From: DATJLY01 sp035532935
GTDB lineage: Bacteria; Pseudomonadota; Alphaproteobacteria; ATCC43930; CGMCC-115725
NCBI GenBank assembly: GCA_035532935.1
Contig: DATKQE010000077.1
Span: 62,001 to 126,000 of the forward strand
Direction: 5' to 3'
DNA: 64,000 nt
The translations under genes and the position numbers were made by a program. Of the stretch, positions 16,657 through 25,465 are shown one piece after another. The notes beneath the pieces are model-generated. The model was not told the origin of the DNA and made no database searches. It worked only from the letters and a program-made list of their open reading frames with translations. The first letter of the stretch is position 1, and each line of letters starts with the position of its first letter.

Positions 16657-18915
16657 ATGTCGGTACCTCGCCTGACGCTTCGACCTGCGGCACTGTCACG
16701 GCGCGAACGGGTGTCGGTGCTGCAACCGGTCGCCTCGGCGCCGGAACGGCAGGAATTCATCGAGACGCTGCGCAAGCTGTGGCGGCATCGCTATTTCGTG
16801 CTGGGGTGCTCGGTTCTGGCCCTCGCCGCCAGTGCCGTCGCGGCGCTCAGCATTCGGCCCTATTACATCGCCGAGGCGCAGGTCCTCATCGGCGTCCCCG
16901 AGCCGCGTATCTTCACGACCGACCAATTGCTGGATCCGGCCGGTCCCGACGCGGAAAAAGTGGACAACGAGCGCGTCGCCATGATGTCGCGCGATCAGGC
17001 GCAGAAGGTCATTGCCCGGCTCGATCTTGCCGACAACCCCGTATTTGCGCCGCGACAGGGAAAGTCGGCGACGTGGTGGCATCGTCTTGACCCGGTGGGC
17101 TTGTTTCCGGCCGCGTGGCGTGCGCGGCTGCATCTCGGCGCCGCCAAGCAAGGCCCTGGTGGTCCGCGCGCAAGTGATGCGGTGCAGACGAACCGCATCA
17201 TCGATGCGTTGCTGTCCGACGTCGCCGTGACGCGAGTCGGTCGCTCGCAGGTGCTTTCGATCGACGCGCGGGCGGCTCGGCCCGGCCTCGCGGCGCGACT
17301 CGCCAATACCTGGGCTTCGGTCTATCTCGAGACCGAGCGTGACGACAAGCTGGCGCGGACGCACCGCGTCGAGACCTATCTGACCAATCGCATTACGGCG
17401 CTGCGGACGCAGGTTGCGGCGTCTGATCAGGCGGTCGAGAACTACCGCCGGAAATACTCGCTCTATCGTGGTATCAACGCCAACGTCACCTCCGAGCAGC
17501 TCACCCAGCTCAATACGCAGCTCATCCTCGCGCAGACCGCGAAGGCCGAGGCCGATGCCAAGCTGCGTCAGGCCCTGACGCTGCAGCACGGCGGCAATGG
17601 CGGCAGCGGCGGCGACCCGGCGGTGCTCGGTTCGCCGCTGATCCAGTTGCTCAAGGAGCGGCAGGCGGCGGCCCAACAGAGATTGGCGCAGCTTCAGACG
17701 ACGTACGGGGATCGCTATCCGAAGGTGATCGAGGCGAAGGCCGAAGTAGCAGATATCGGACGCAAATTGTCGGTCGAGGTCGGGCATGTGATCGATGGCC
17801 TGCGCAATGCCGCGCACACCGCGGACATCCGCTACGCGAACCTGGAGCACAATTTTCAGACCCTTCAAACCCATATGGGCGTCGTCGGCGACAAGGCGAT
17901 TCATCTCGAAGCGCTCGAGCGCGACGCCACCGTCAACCGCAACCTTCTCGAGGCGTTGTTGGGCCGCGCAGGCGAGACGATCGGACGGCAGGAACTCGAA
18001 CGGCCGGACGCCAAGCTGATTTCGCCGGCCGCGCCGCCGGCCGCTCCCGGGTTTCCGCCGCGGAAGCTCATTGTGCTTCTCGGCACGCTCGCGGGATCGC
18101 TGGTCGGCCTGTTCGGCGCACTGATGCGCGAAGGCGCCGATCGGACCTTCCGCAGAGCCGACGATTTCGTGACGGCGACCGGCCTGCCAGTCATCGCTTC
18201 GGTGCCGATCGTCAGCGGCCGCGTCCCGCCGGCGGCGCATGTCGTGCGTTGCCCCATCTCGCCCTACAGCGAATCGCTGCGCAAGATCTATATCGGTCTC
18301 CTGCTGTCCGAAGCACCGCAGCCGCCGAAAACCGCGCTCGTCTGTTCGTCGGTTCCGGCCGAGGGAAAATCGATCCTGGCCGCCTCGCTGGCACGGATGC
18401 TTGCCTGGAACGGCAAGCGAGTGCTGTTGATTGATTGCGACTGGCGGAGCCCTTCGCTGCACCAGGTCTTTCACTGCTCGAACAAGGCGGGACTCGCCGC
18501 GCTGATGACCGAGGAGAACCCGGGTCTGCACGATCTCATCTTCGCGGATCCGTTTTCCGGTGTCGATGTTCTGGCGGCCGGCGGCTGGACGCCGCGCATG
18601 GCGCACAGGATGGCGTCCGAACGCATGCGGCGCGTGCTCGAGACCTTCGCCAACAACTATGACCTCGTCATTCTCGATGGTCCGCCGGTGCTGGCAGGGG
18701 CGGATGCGCTGCCGCTCGCGCGCATGGTTGACAAGACGCTGTTCGTGGTGCGGTGGGGGCATACGAAGCGCGAGGCGGTTCACGACGCGATGCGGCAGCT
18801 GGTCGATGCCCAGGCCGACCTTGCCGGCGCCGTGTTCGCCCGGGTCGATCCCAAGCGCTACCGCCAGTTCACCTATGCCAACCTCAATTACGAATATGCA
18901 CGCTCGACCGGTTGA
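16657..18915 (+). CDS. Wzc-like polysaccharide co-polymerase / tyrosine autokinase
   Basis: This 752-residue inner-membrane protein controls polymer length and export together with the Wza-type channel. A Wzz domain with TM1 at about 47-66 is followed by periplasmic coiled coils (about 230-440) and TM2 at about 470-490. The cytoplasmic BY-kinase domain has Walker A in SSVPAEGKSILAAS, Walker A' in VLLIDCDWRSPSL and Walker B in LVILDGPPV. The C-terminal tail has clustered tyrosines (RQFTYANLNYEYARS), the expected autophosphorylation sites. It follows the two-component genes and its 3' end overlaps the next glycosyltransferase by 20 bases, so the locus is transcribed as an operon. It is a full-length fusion of the Wzc type rather than a split CpsC/CpsD pair. 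Confidence 0.93.
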   Translation: MSVPRLTLRPAALSRRERVSVLQPVASAPERQEFIETLRKLWRHRYFVLGCSVLALAASAVAALSIRPYYIAEAQVLIGVPEPRIFTTDQLLDPAGPDAEKVDNERVAMMSRDQAQKVIARLDLADNPVFAPRQGKSATWWHRLDPVGLFPAAWRARLHLGAAKQGPGGPRASDAVQTNRIIDALLSDVAVTRVGRSQVLSIDARAARPGLAARLANTWASVYLETERDDKLARTHRVETYLTNRITALRTQVAASDQAVENYRRKYSLYRGINANVTSEQLTQLNTQLILAQTAKAEADAKLRQALTLQHGGNGGSGGDPAVLGSPLIQLLKERQAAAQQRLAQLQTTYGDRYPKVIEAKAEVADIGRKLSVEVGHVIDGLRNAAHTADIRYANLEHNFQTLQTHMGVVGDKAIHLEALERDATVNRNLLEALLGRAGETIGRQELERPDAKLISPAAPPAAPGFPPRKLIVLLGTLAGSLVGLFGALMREGADRTFRRADDFVTATGLPVIASVPIVSGRVPPAAHVVRCPISPYSESLRKIYIGLLLSEAPQPPKTALVCSSVPAEGKSILAASLARMLAWNGKRVLLIDCDWRSPSLHQVFHCSNKAGLAALMTEENPGLHDLIFADPFSGVDVLAAGGWTPRMAHRMASERMRRVLETFANNYDLVILDGPPVLAGADALPLARMVDKTLFVVRWGHTKREAVHDAMRQLVDAQADLAGAVFARVDPKRYRQFTYANLNYEYARSTG

Positions 18916-21406
18916 TCGCGCGATCGATGCGGCGGCGCGTGTCGGTCGCCGGCGTGCGCTGCTCGTGACTCAGCATTTTTTGCCCGAGCTCCTCGGTTCG
19001 GCGCCCTATTGCGCGGACATCGCCCGGTGGCTGGCGGATGGCGGATACCGGACGACGGTGCTGACCAGTTTCCCGGCCTATCCCGATGCCGAACGGTTTG
19101 CCGCCTTCCGCGCCCGGGCGCCGCGCCGCGAGCTTCGCGACGGATTGCGTATCGAGCGGGTGACGGGCCGGCGCCCCAAAGGCCGGTCCGCGCTGGCGCG
19201 CATCGTGGCGGAATCGATGTTCCTGATCGCCGGCGCGGCCGCGATCACGATCGGACGGATTCGGCGCGAGGCGTTGGTGATGTCGCTCTGTCCGTCGATC
19301 CTCGCCGTCGCGCTCGGCGTGCTGGCCTGCCGTCGTGACGGCAGACACGTCGCCGTGGTTCACGATATCCAGTCCGGGCTTGCCGACGCGCTCGGCATGG
19401 TCGGGCGCGGTTTCGTGGTGCGCTGCATGCGATGGCTCGAAGGTGCGGTTCTCAATCGCGTCGATCTTGTCATCGTCCTGACACGCGAAATGCGCGACGA
19501 GCTGCGGCTGCGCGGCGTGGTCGCGCCGATCGAGGTCGTCCCGGTGTGGGTCGATCTCGAACGGATCGCGGCGATGCCGCAAGATGCGGCCGACACGGCC
19601 TTCGTCTATAGCGGCAATCTGGGTCGCAAGCAGGGGCTCGCGCAGATACTGGCCTTCGCCGATGCGTTGCGGCAGCGGCGGCCCGGGCTCGAGATCCTGT
19701 TGCGGGGTGCCGGGAATCAGCGCGCGGTGCTCGATGCGGCGCTGGAGACGGGTCATCGCGCCAATATCCGTCGCGCCGAGCCGCTGCCATCCGCGTTGCT
19801 GGGCGAAGGACTGGCCCAGGGTCGGGTGCATCTCGTGCCCCAGGACCCGGATGCAGCGACCTTCGCCATGCCGTCCAAGGTCGTCACCACCATGGCTGCC
19901 GGCCGGCCTGTCATTGCCACCGCGCGCCCCGGAAGCCCTCTATGGCGCTTGAGCCGCGCAAGCCGGGCGCTGATCTGCGTGCCGCCCAACGATCCGCGGA
20001 AGTTTGTCGACACTGCGCTGCGGTTGATCGACCGGCCGTCCTTCTGCGCCGCCCTCGGGCGCCGCGCGCGGCGTTACGTCGAGCGCCATTTTGAAAAGCC
20101 CGCCGTTCTTGCCAGGCTCGGCGCCCGGCTGGAGCGGCTTCAAGCATCGCCGCTCGCGCGCAGCGTGCTCGTCATGGACCCGCACGCCGACGGGCATCAG
20201 CGCGAATGGCTCGAGCACATCCTGCATCAGGCACTGGCTGCCGACGGGCCGCTCGTGTGGCTGGTGGTCGCGCCGGAGCTGGCGTGTGCCGTTGCCGCCG
20301 AGCTGCCGGATGACGCCGACGACCGCGTCCGCGTGCTGCCTCTCGGCGCGCTCGCGACGCGGCTTTGCCGCCATCGCTGGCTGGCGGTGAGCGCCTTTGC
20401 CCTGTGGTGGTCGTTGCGGTGCGCCTTGCGGCGGACCGGCGCCACCGCGGCGCATGTACTCTTCCTCGATCATCTGTCGCTTCCGATGGCGTTGGGGCTG
20501 GGTCTCCGCGGCTGCCGCTTGAGCGGCATCCTCTTCCGTCCCTCGGTCCATTACCGCCTGCTCGGCCCGCACACGCCGTCATGGCGCGAGCGGCTGCGCG
20601 ATCTGCGCAAGACGATGCTCTATCGCCGGATGCTCGCCAACGACGCGCTGGGCACCGTGCTCAGCCTCGACCCGTATTTCCCGCGCCATGCCGCGCGCTT
20701 CTACGCCGGCGGCGACAAGGTGCAGAGCGTGCCGGACCCCGTGCATCCGGCGGTCGCGTGTCGGCCGGAGGATTTCGCGCTGGCGGCGAAGCTGCCGCCG
20801 GACCGGATCGGCTTCGTTCTGTTCGGCTTTCTCACCGAGCGCAAGGGGACGCTGGTCGTTCTCGACGCGCTGGCGCAATTGCGTCCTGCGACCGCCGCAC
20901 GCATCGCCGTCATGCTGGCCGGCCGGATCGACCCGGCGATCGAGCCGGCCGTCGCGCGCCGGCGCCGCGCGCTGATCGATGCGCGGTCGGAAGCGTGGCT
21001 CCACGTTGAGGACCGTTACCTCGCGGCGGGCGAGATCGAAGCGCTGCTCGATCGTGCCGATGTGGTGCTGGCTCCGTATCAGCGATTCGTCGGGTCGAGC
21101 GGCGTTCTTCTGTGGGCGGCGCGGGCCGGCAAGCCGGTCTTGACCCAGCGCTTCGGCCTGATCGGATCGCTGGTGCGCGAGCACGGTCTCGGTCTTGCAG
21201 TCGAAACCGGCGACGCGGCGTTGCTGGCCGACGGCATGCGGCGGATTCTGGATGAAGGGTTGGAGCGGTTTTTCGATCCGCGCGCGGCCCGCGCGTTCGT
21301 CGCCGATCATACGCCGCAGCGCTTCGCACGATCCGTGCTCTCCTGTCTTGCTGCCGGATCGGAAACGTCGATCGGGCCCAGTCCCAGCATGGTCACGCGA
21401 CTATGA
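18896..21406 (+). CDS. Two-domain glycosyltransferase (tandem GT4-like fusion)
   Basis: This 836-residue cytosolic protein carries two GT-B glycosyltransferase modules. Module 1 (about 1-415) begins ALLVTQHFLPE and resembles WcaI-type GT4 enzymes, with the N-terminal acceptor domain GSAPYCADIARWLADGGY and the donor region FVYSGNLGRKQGL. Its usual EX7E is modified. Module 2 (about 425-836) starts SVLVMDPHADGHQREWLEH and has a C-terminal nucleotide-sugar domain (FVLFGFLTERKGT, VVLAPYQRFVGSSGVLLWA). A fusion implies that two successive sugars of the repeat unit are added by one polypeptide, though one module may be non-catalytic. The ATG at 18896 lies inside the end of wzc, which suggests translational coupling. 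Sugar specificity cannot be read from sequence. Confidence 0.82.
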   Translation: MHARPVDRAIDAAARVGRRRALLVTQHFLPELLGSAPYCADIARWLADGGYRTTVLTSFPAYPDAERFAAFRARAPRRELRDGLRIERVTGRRPKGRSALARIVAESMFLIAGAAAITIGRIRREALVMSLCPSILAVALGVLACRRDGRHVAVVHDIQSGLADALGMVGRGFVVRCMRWLEGAVLNRVDLVIVLTREMRDELRLRGVVAPIEVVPVWVDLERIAAMPQDAADTAFVYSGNLGRKQGLAQILAFADALRQRRPGLEILLRGAGNQRAVLDAALETGHRANIRRAEPLPSALLGEGLAQGRVHLVPQDPDAATFAMPSKVVTTMAAGRPVIATARPGSPLWRLSRASRALICVPPNDPRKFVDTALRLIDRPSFCAALGRRARRYVERHFEKPAVLARLGARLERLQASPLARSVLVMDPHADGHQREWLEHILHQALAADGPLVWLVVAPELACAVAAELPDDADDRVRVLPLGALATRLCRHRWLAVSAFALWWSLRCALRRTGATAAHVLFLDHLSLPMALGLGLRGCRLSGILFRPSVHYRLLGPHTPSWRERLRDLRKTMLYRRMLANDALGTVLSLDPYFPRHAARFYAGGDKVQSVPDPVHPAVACRPEDFALAAKLPPDRIGFVLFGFLTERKGTLVVLDALAQLRPATAARIAVMLAGRIDPAIEPAVARRRRALIDARSEAWLHVEDRYLAAGEIEALLDRADVVLAPYQRFVGSSGVLLWAARAGKPVLTQRFGLIGSLVREHGLGLAVETGDAALLADGMRRILDEGLERFFDPRAARAFVADHTPQRFARSVLSCLAAGSETSIGPSPSMVTRL

Positions 21407-21480
21407 ACGCCGAATGAGGACGATTGGGCGTTTGCCGAATCAAGGATTCGACACGCTCAACCAGGCGGGATGCAAGTTCC

Positions 21481-22962
21481 ATGCGTAGCACCGTATTTCC
21501 GACCACATTCTCCGATCTGCCGCAAAGCGGCGCGACGCGAAATGCGGCCGCCACGCGGCGGCCCGTATCGCTGCCGATCGTGACCGGCCTGCTCGGGGTC
21601 GTCGATGGCGCGGCGATCCTCCTGCCGGGTGTGACGGCGACGCAATGGGTGCGGCTGCCGGTGGCGGCGGAATGGAATTTCCTTGCTGTCGTCGTGCTGC
21701 TCGGCGCGCTGATTGCGCTCAACGTCCAGCGTTTCGCCGGCGCCTACCGGGTGGAAACCGTGACCGCGCCGGGCGCCGGCTCGGGCGTCACGGCGATGTC
21801 GTGGATCATCGCCGTTGCGGTCCTCGGCGTTCCTGCGGCGCTGGGTCGGCCGGAAGGCGACGGCTTCGCGACGTGGCTCGGCGCTTGGGCGGGCGTGGCG
21901 CTCGTCGCGCTCATGGCGGAGCGGCAGGGCGCCGCGATGCTGGTGCGGCGGTGGCGAAAGGCCGATCGGCTGTGCCGCCACGTCGCGATTGTCGGCTCGG
22001 GGTCGCTCGGCGAGCGCGTGCTGCGCCAGATCGAATCTCAACGCGACGGGTGGGTCGTCGCCACGGGACTCTATGACGACCGGCGGACCGGCGCGACGCA
22101 GGGGTGTGGGAGGCGGCACGTCTCCGGCACGGTCGATGACCTCGTCGCCGACATCAGGCGCGGCGGGATCGATGAAGTGGTGATCGCCGTGCCGAGCACC
22201 GACGATCGGCGCGCCGCCCTGGCGATCCACAAGCTGAACGGAGTGCCGGTCGATGTCCGGGAATGCGTCGAAGCGTTGAGCTTCCGCGACCAGCCCTGTC
22301 GCATGGTTCGTCTTGGCGGCCTGAACCTGATCGGCATCGTGGACGCGCCCTTGCGCGATTGGCGCTGGGTGTGCAAAGCGATCGAGGATCGGATCCTCGC
22401 CGGATTGGCGCTGGCGCTCTTGAGCCCGGTCATGCTGCTGATCGCGGCGGTGATCAAATGCGACAGCCCGGGCCCGGCGCTGTTCCGCCAGAAGCGGCAT
22501 GGCCTCAATAATCGGCTGATCGAGGTTCTCAAATTCCGCACCATGTACCAGCACGCATGCGATCCCAACGCCGAGAGCCTGACGCAGCGGAACGACCAGC
22601 GGGTCACGCGCATTGGCGCGTTCCTGCGCCGCACCATGCTGGACGAGCTGCCGCAGCTCATCAACGTGCTGCGTGGCGACATGTCGCTGGTCGGGCCGCG
22701 GCCGCACGCCATCTGCGCCAAAGCGGGCGGGCTGCTCTATCGTGACGCGGTTCCGAATTACGATGCGCGCCACCGCATGAAGCCTGGCGTGACGGGATGG
22801 GCGCAGGTCAATGGCTGGCGCGGCACCACGGATACGGTCGAGCAGATCGAAAAGCGGGTCGAATGCGACCTCGATTACGTCGAGAACTGGTCGGTCGGGC
22901 TCGATCTCGCGATCATGCTGCGCACGCTGCTGCTGCCGTTGAAGGCTTTGCGACGGGCATAG
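21481..22962 (+). CDS. Undecaprenyl-phosphate glycosyl-1-phosphate transferase (exopolysaccharide initiation)
   Basis: This 493-residue membrane enzyme transfers the first sugar-1-phosphate from a UDP-sugar to undecaprenyl phosphate and so starts the repeat unit. The N-terminal half has several hydrophobic segments (about 30-160) and a CoA-binding-like Rossmann region (HVAIVGSGSLGERVLRQIE, about 175-290). The catalytic Bac_transf domain fills the C-terminus. It has the membrane helix LAGLALALLSPVMLLIAAVI, KFRTMYQHA, the TRIGAFLRRTMLDELPQLIN core, GDMSLVGPRPH and KPGVTGWAQVNGWRG. The layout matches WcaJ/GumD/ExoY-type initiators, closest in plan to the long WcaJ form. The next gene begins 12 bases downstream. 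Confidence 0.93.
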   Translation: MRSTVFPTTFSDLPQSGATRNAAATRRPVSLPIVTGLLGVVDGAAILLPGVTATQWVRLPVAAEWNFLAVVVLLGALIALNVQRFAGAYRVETVTAPGAGSGVTAMSWIIAVAVLGVPAALGRPEGDGFATWLGAWAGVALVALMAERQGAAMLVRRWRKADRLCRHVAIVGSGSLGERVLRQIESQRDGWVVATGLYDDRRTGATQGCGRRHVSGTVDDLVADIRRGGIDEVVIAVPSTDDRRAALAIHKLNGVPVDVRECVEALSFRDQPCRMVRLGGLNLIGIVDAPLRDWRWVCKAIEDRILAGLALALLSPVMLLIAAVIKCDSPGPALFRQKRHGLNNRLIEVLKFRTMYQHACDPNAESLTQRNDQRVTRIGAFLRRTMLDELPQLINVLRGDMSLVGPRPHAICAKAGGLLYRDAVPNYDARHRMKPGVTGWAQVNGWRGTTDTVEQIEKRVECDLDYVENWSVGLDLAIMLRTLLLPLKALRRA

Positions 22963-22974
22963 GACGACGCGCGC

Positions 22975-24159
22975 ATGCGGTGCTTGTGGCTGACGCTGGC
23001 GGATCCGGACCCACCTCATAACGGCCAATACGTGTACTCGGCCGGGCTCATCAGCGCGTTCGCAGCCGCCGGCGCCGCTCTCGTCGTGGTCGGCCTCAAG
23101 CGGCCCGACTCCCGCCGCGAGGATGGCGCGCAGGAGGGTGCCGTCGTGTGGCGGCTCGCGGGCAGCGGACCGCAGCCGCGGTGGCGGTGCCTGACGGCGT
23201 CGCTGCCGCATATGACCGAGCGCTGCAACACCGCCGAGATGCAATCGCTGGTCCGCGAGGAACTGGCGCGGGGAGAGGTGCAAGCGATCGTCTTCGACAG
23301 TCTCACCTCGGCCTGGGCGCTCGACGCGGTACTCGATCATTTCGACCCTGCGGCGCGGCCGAAGATCGTCTATGTGTCGCACAATCATGAGGCGAGCCTT
23401 CGCTTGGCGCTGGCCGCGGAGCAGGCGCGGTGGGCCAAGCAATTGGTGCACCGGCTCGACGCCGCCAAGGTAGCGTGGCTCGAGCGGCGCATGATCGCCG
23501 CGGCGGATCTCGTCACCGCGATCACCCCCGAGGATGCCTGCCGCTATCGCGCCGACTGGCCCGGCAAGCGCGTCGAGGTTCTGACGCCCGGCTATGCCGG
23601 GCGGGCGCTTGCGGCCCGGCGCATTGCTCCGGCAACGCCGCGGCGGGCGATCATCGTGGGCAGCTTCGAATGGGTCGCCAAGAAGATAAACCTCGAGGAA
23701 TTCGTCCGCGTCGCCGATCCGATCTTCGCGGCGGGGGGTGCCGAATTGCAGGTTATCGGCAGCGGCGAGCGCGCCTTGTTCGATCGGCTTGAAAAGGACG
23801 CTGTGGCGACGCGCTTCATGGGCACGGTCGAGCGCGTCGAGGACTACATGGCCGGCGCCCGGGTCGCGATCGTGCCGGAACGCAATGGCGGCGGCTTCAA
23901 GCTCAAGGTACTCGACTACATTTTCAATCGCATGCCGATCGCTGCGCTTGACGGCTCGATCGCGGGCACGCCGCTGCGCGACCGCGAAAGCGTGTTGTTC
24001 TTTTCGGACCAGGTTTCGCTCGCGGCCGGCGTGATCGACGCGATGGACGACGTAGAGCGCCTCAACTCCCTCCAGGAAACCGCCTTCAAGGTGTGCCGCG
24101 ACGGGTTCGATTGGCGCTCGCGCGGCCGGAACCTCGCGGCTTGGATCGGCGCGTCATGA
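22975..24159 (+). CDS. Glycosyltransferase of the GT4 type
   Basis: This 394-residue GT-B enzyme is in the exopolysaccharide operon. It opens with MRCLWLTLADPDPPHNGQYV, the acceptor-side motif of GT4 enzymes, and has a conserved KIVYVSHNHEASLRL segment followed by WLERRMIAAADLVTAITPED. The C-terminal donor half has IIVGSFEWVAKKINLEEF and, instead of the usual EX7E, PERNGGGFKLKVLDYIFNRM, which is typical of a GT4 subgroup with GGGxKxK. It starts 12 bases after the initiating transferase and is followed after 37 bases by the beta-helix gene. Its substrate is unknown. Confidence 0.85.
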   Translation: MRCLWLTLADPDPPHNGQYVYSAGLISAFAAAGAALVVVGLKRPDSRREDGAQEGAVVWRLAGSGPQPRWRCLTASLPHMTERCNTAEMQSLVREELARGEVQAIVFDSLTSAWALDAVLDHFDPAARPKIVYVSHNHEASLRLALAAEQARWAKQLVHRLDAAKVAWLERRMIAAADLVTAITPEDACRYRADWPGKRVEVLTPGYAGRALAARRIAPATPRRAIIVGSFEWVAKKINLEEFVRVADPIFAAGGAELQVIGSGERALFDRLEKDAVATRFMGTVERVEDYMAGARVAIVPERNGGGFKLKVLDYIFNRMPIAALDGSIAGTPLRDRESVLFFSDQVSLAAGVIDAMDDVERLNSLQETAFKVCRDGFDWRSRGRNLAAWIGAS

Positions 24160-24196
24160 ACCGAGCGCGCGCGACGATTTGCGCCGACGTTGCCCG

Positions 24197-25465
24197 ATGA
24201 GGGTCGAGCGACCAGGGCCGGATCGGCGCGGTGTTCTTGTCGCCGGCGCCGCTGCCGCGCTGGCCGCGCGCCCGAACCCGGTGCGCGCGGCGCCGCACCC
24301 CGGGCGAACCTTGTCGGCCGCGCGCTTCGGCGCCGTCGGCGACGGCATCGCCGACGATACCAAGCCGCTCCAGGCGGCGCTCGACGCATCGTTGCGGCAT
24401 GGTGGCACGCTGCTCGTCATTCCGCCCGGCACCTATCGCGTGACCCGCACCTTGCGGCTGATGCCGAACCGGTCGACCACCGGCGATATCGGCCGGCATT
24501 GCGGCGTCCTGGCGCATGGCGCCCGGCTGCTCTCGGCCATCACCGACGGTGGCAACGTGCTGGAGGTGACGAGCCGGGCGACGGTCCGGTACGTGCTGAT
24601 CGAAGGGCTCGACGTGCTCGGCACGGGCAAGGAGGGGCATGGCATCGTCGTCGCCTGCGATCGGACCGACGATTATCTCTACAATTTCTGCCTACGTGAC
24701 GCCGTCGTGCAGGGTTGCGGTCGCGACGGCTGCCGCCTCGTCGGCAATGTGTTCGAGGGCCAGATCGTCGACAGCTATTTTCGTAACAATCACGGCAACG
24801 GGATCACGCTCACGAACGGTACGCATGGCGGCATCCTGTCGGCGATCCACGTCTTCGGCGCGGTCTGCGGCAATAACGGCGGCCACGGCGCGGCCTTGAT
24901 GAACGGGTGCTACGACGTCGGGTTCCACGGCTGCTATTTCCTGCTGAACGGCCAGTTCGGATTGGCGGCGGGAAACGGCTGCACGCTACTGTCGAATTGC
25001 GGGTTCGAGAACAATCACGCCGCTGCGGGCGCCTATGCCAAGGGCGGTGCGGGCATCGACCTCGGCAGCTTCGGAACCCTGATCGGCTGTACCGGCTATT
25101 CGCGGTTCTATCAGAACGGCCTCATTCGCGCCTTCGTCACGGCGCCGTTCGTCATGGTCGGCTGTTCCGGCGCCGGCGACGGGACCGCGCGGGATGCCGG
25201 GCTGGCGCGGCTTGCCGGCACCGCGGCGGGCGAGGCCGTCATCGTCGGGTGCAAGGGCCGAATCGACTACGCCCCCGGCTTCGAGGCGCTCGAGATCGGC
25301 GGCCCCGACGGGGGCGTGCGCTTCGGCGCCGATTGGCGGAGCCGCTATTTGCCCCGGCTCGGCGAGTATCGGCTGTGGATCGACCGTGCCGGCCGGCTGC
25401 GGCTCAAGAAGGGCGCGCCGGCTGCCGACGACGACGGCGTGCCGCTCGGGCCACAGGCCGATTAA
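24197..25465 (+). CDS. Exported right-handed beta-helix protein (pectate-lyase-3-like)
   Basis: This 422-residue protein is probably exported by Tat: the N-terminus has DRRGVLVAGAAAALAA and cleavage near VRAAP. The mature start SAARFGAVGDGIADDTKPLQ is the hallmark of the Pectate_lyase_3 / phage-tailspike beta-helix family. It is followed by repeated short strands with Asn/Gly turns (NNHGNGITLTNGTHGG, NNGGHGAALMNG). Members near polysaccharide operons often cleave or edit the polymer, for example as lyases or epimerases. No catalytic residues can be assigned here. ATG at 24197 fits the signal peptide better than TTG at 24179. Its stop overlaps the stop of the convergent flippase gene by four bases. 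Confidence 0.8.
   Translation: MRVERPGPDRRGVLVAGAAAALAARPNPVRAAPHPGRTLSAARFGAVGDGIADDTKPLQAALDASLRHGGTLLVIPPGTYRVTRTLRLMPNRSTTGDIGRHCGVLAHGARLLSAITDGGNVLEVTSRATVRYVLIEGLDVLGTGKEGHGIVVACDRTDDYLYNFCLRDAVVQGCGRDGCRLVGNVFEGQIVDSYFRNNHGNGITLTNGTHGGILSAIHVFGAVCGNNGGHGAALMNGCYDVGFHGCYFLLNGQFGLAAGNGCTLLSNCGFENNHAAAGAYAKGGAGIDLGSFGTLIGCTGYSRFYQNGLIRAFVTAPFVMVGCSGAGDGTARDAGLARLAGTAAGEAVIVGCKGRIDYAPGFEALEIGGPDGGVRFGADWRSRYLPRLGEYRLWIDRAGRLRLKKGAPAADDDGVPLGPQAD

Noticed and set aside
21457..23451. 664-codon minus-strand frame opposite the glycosylphosphotransferase gene
   Set aside because: The Arg/His-rich antisense product has no recognisable domain and conflicts with two well-supported plus-strand genes.
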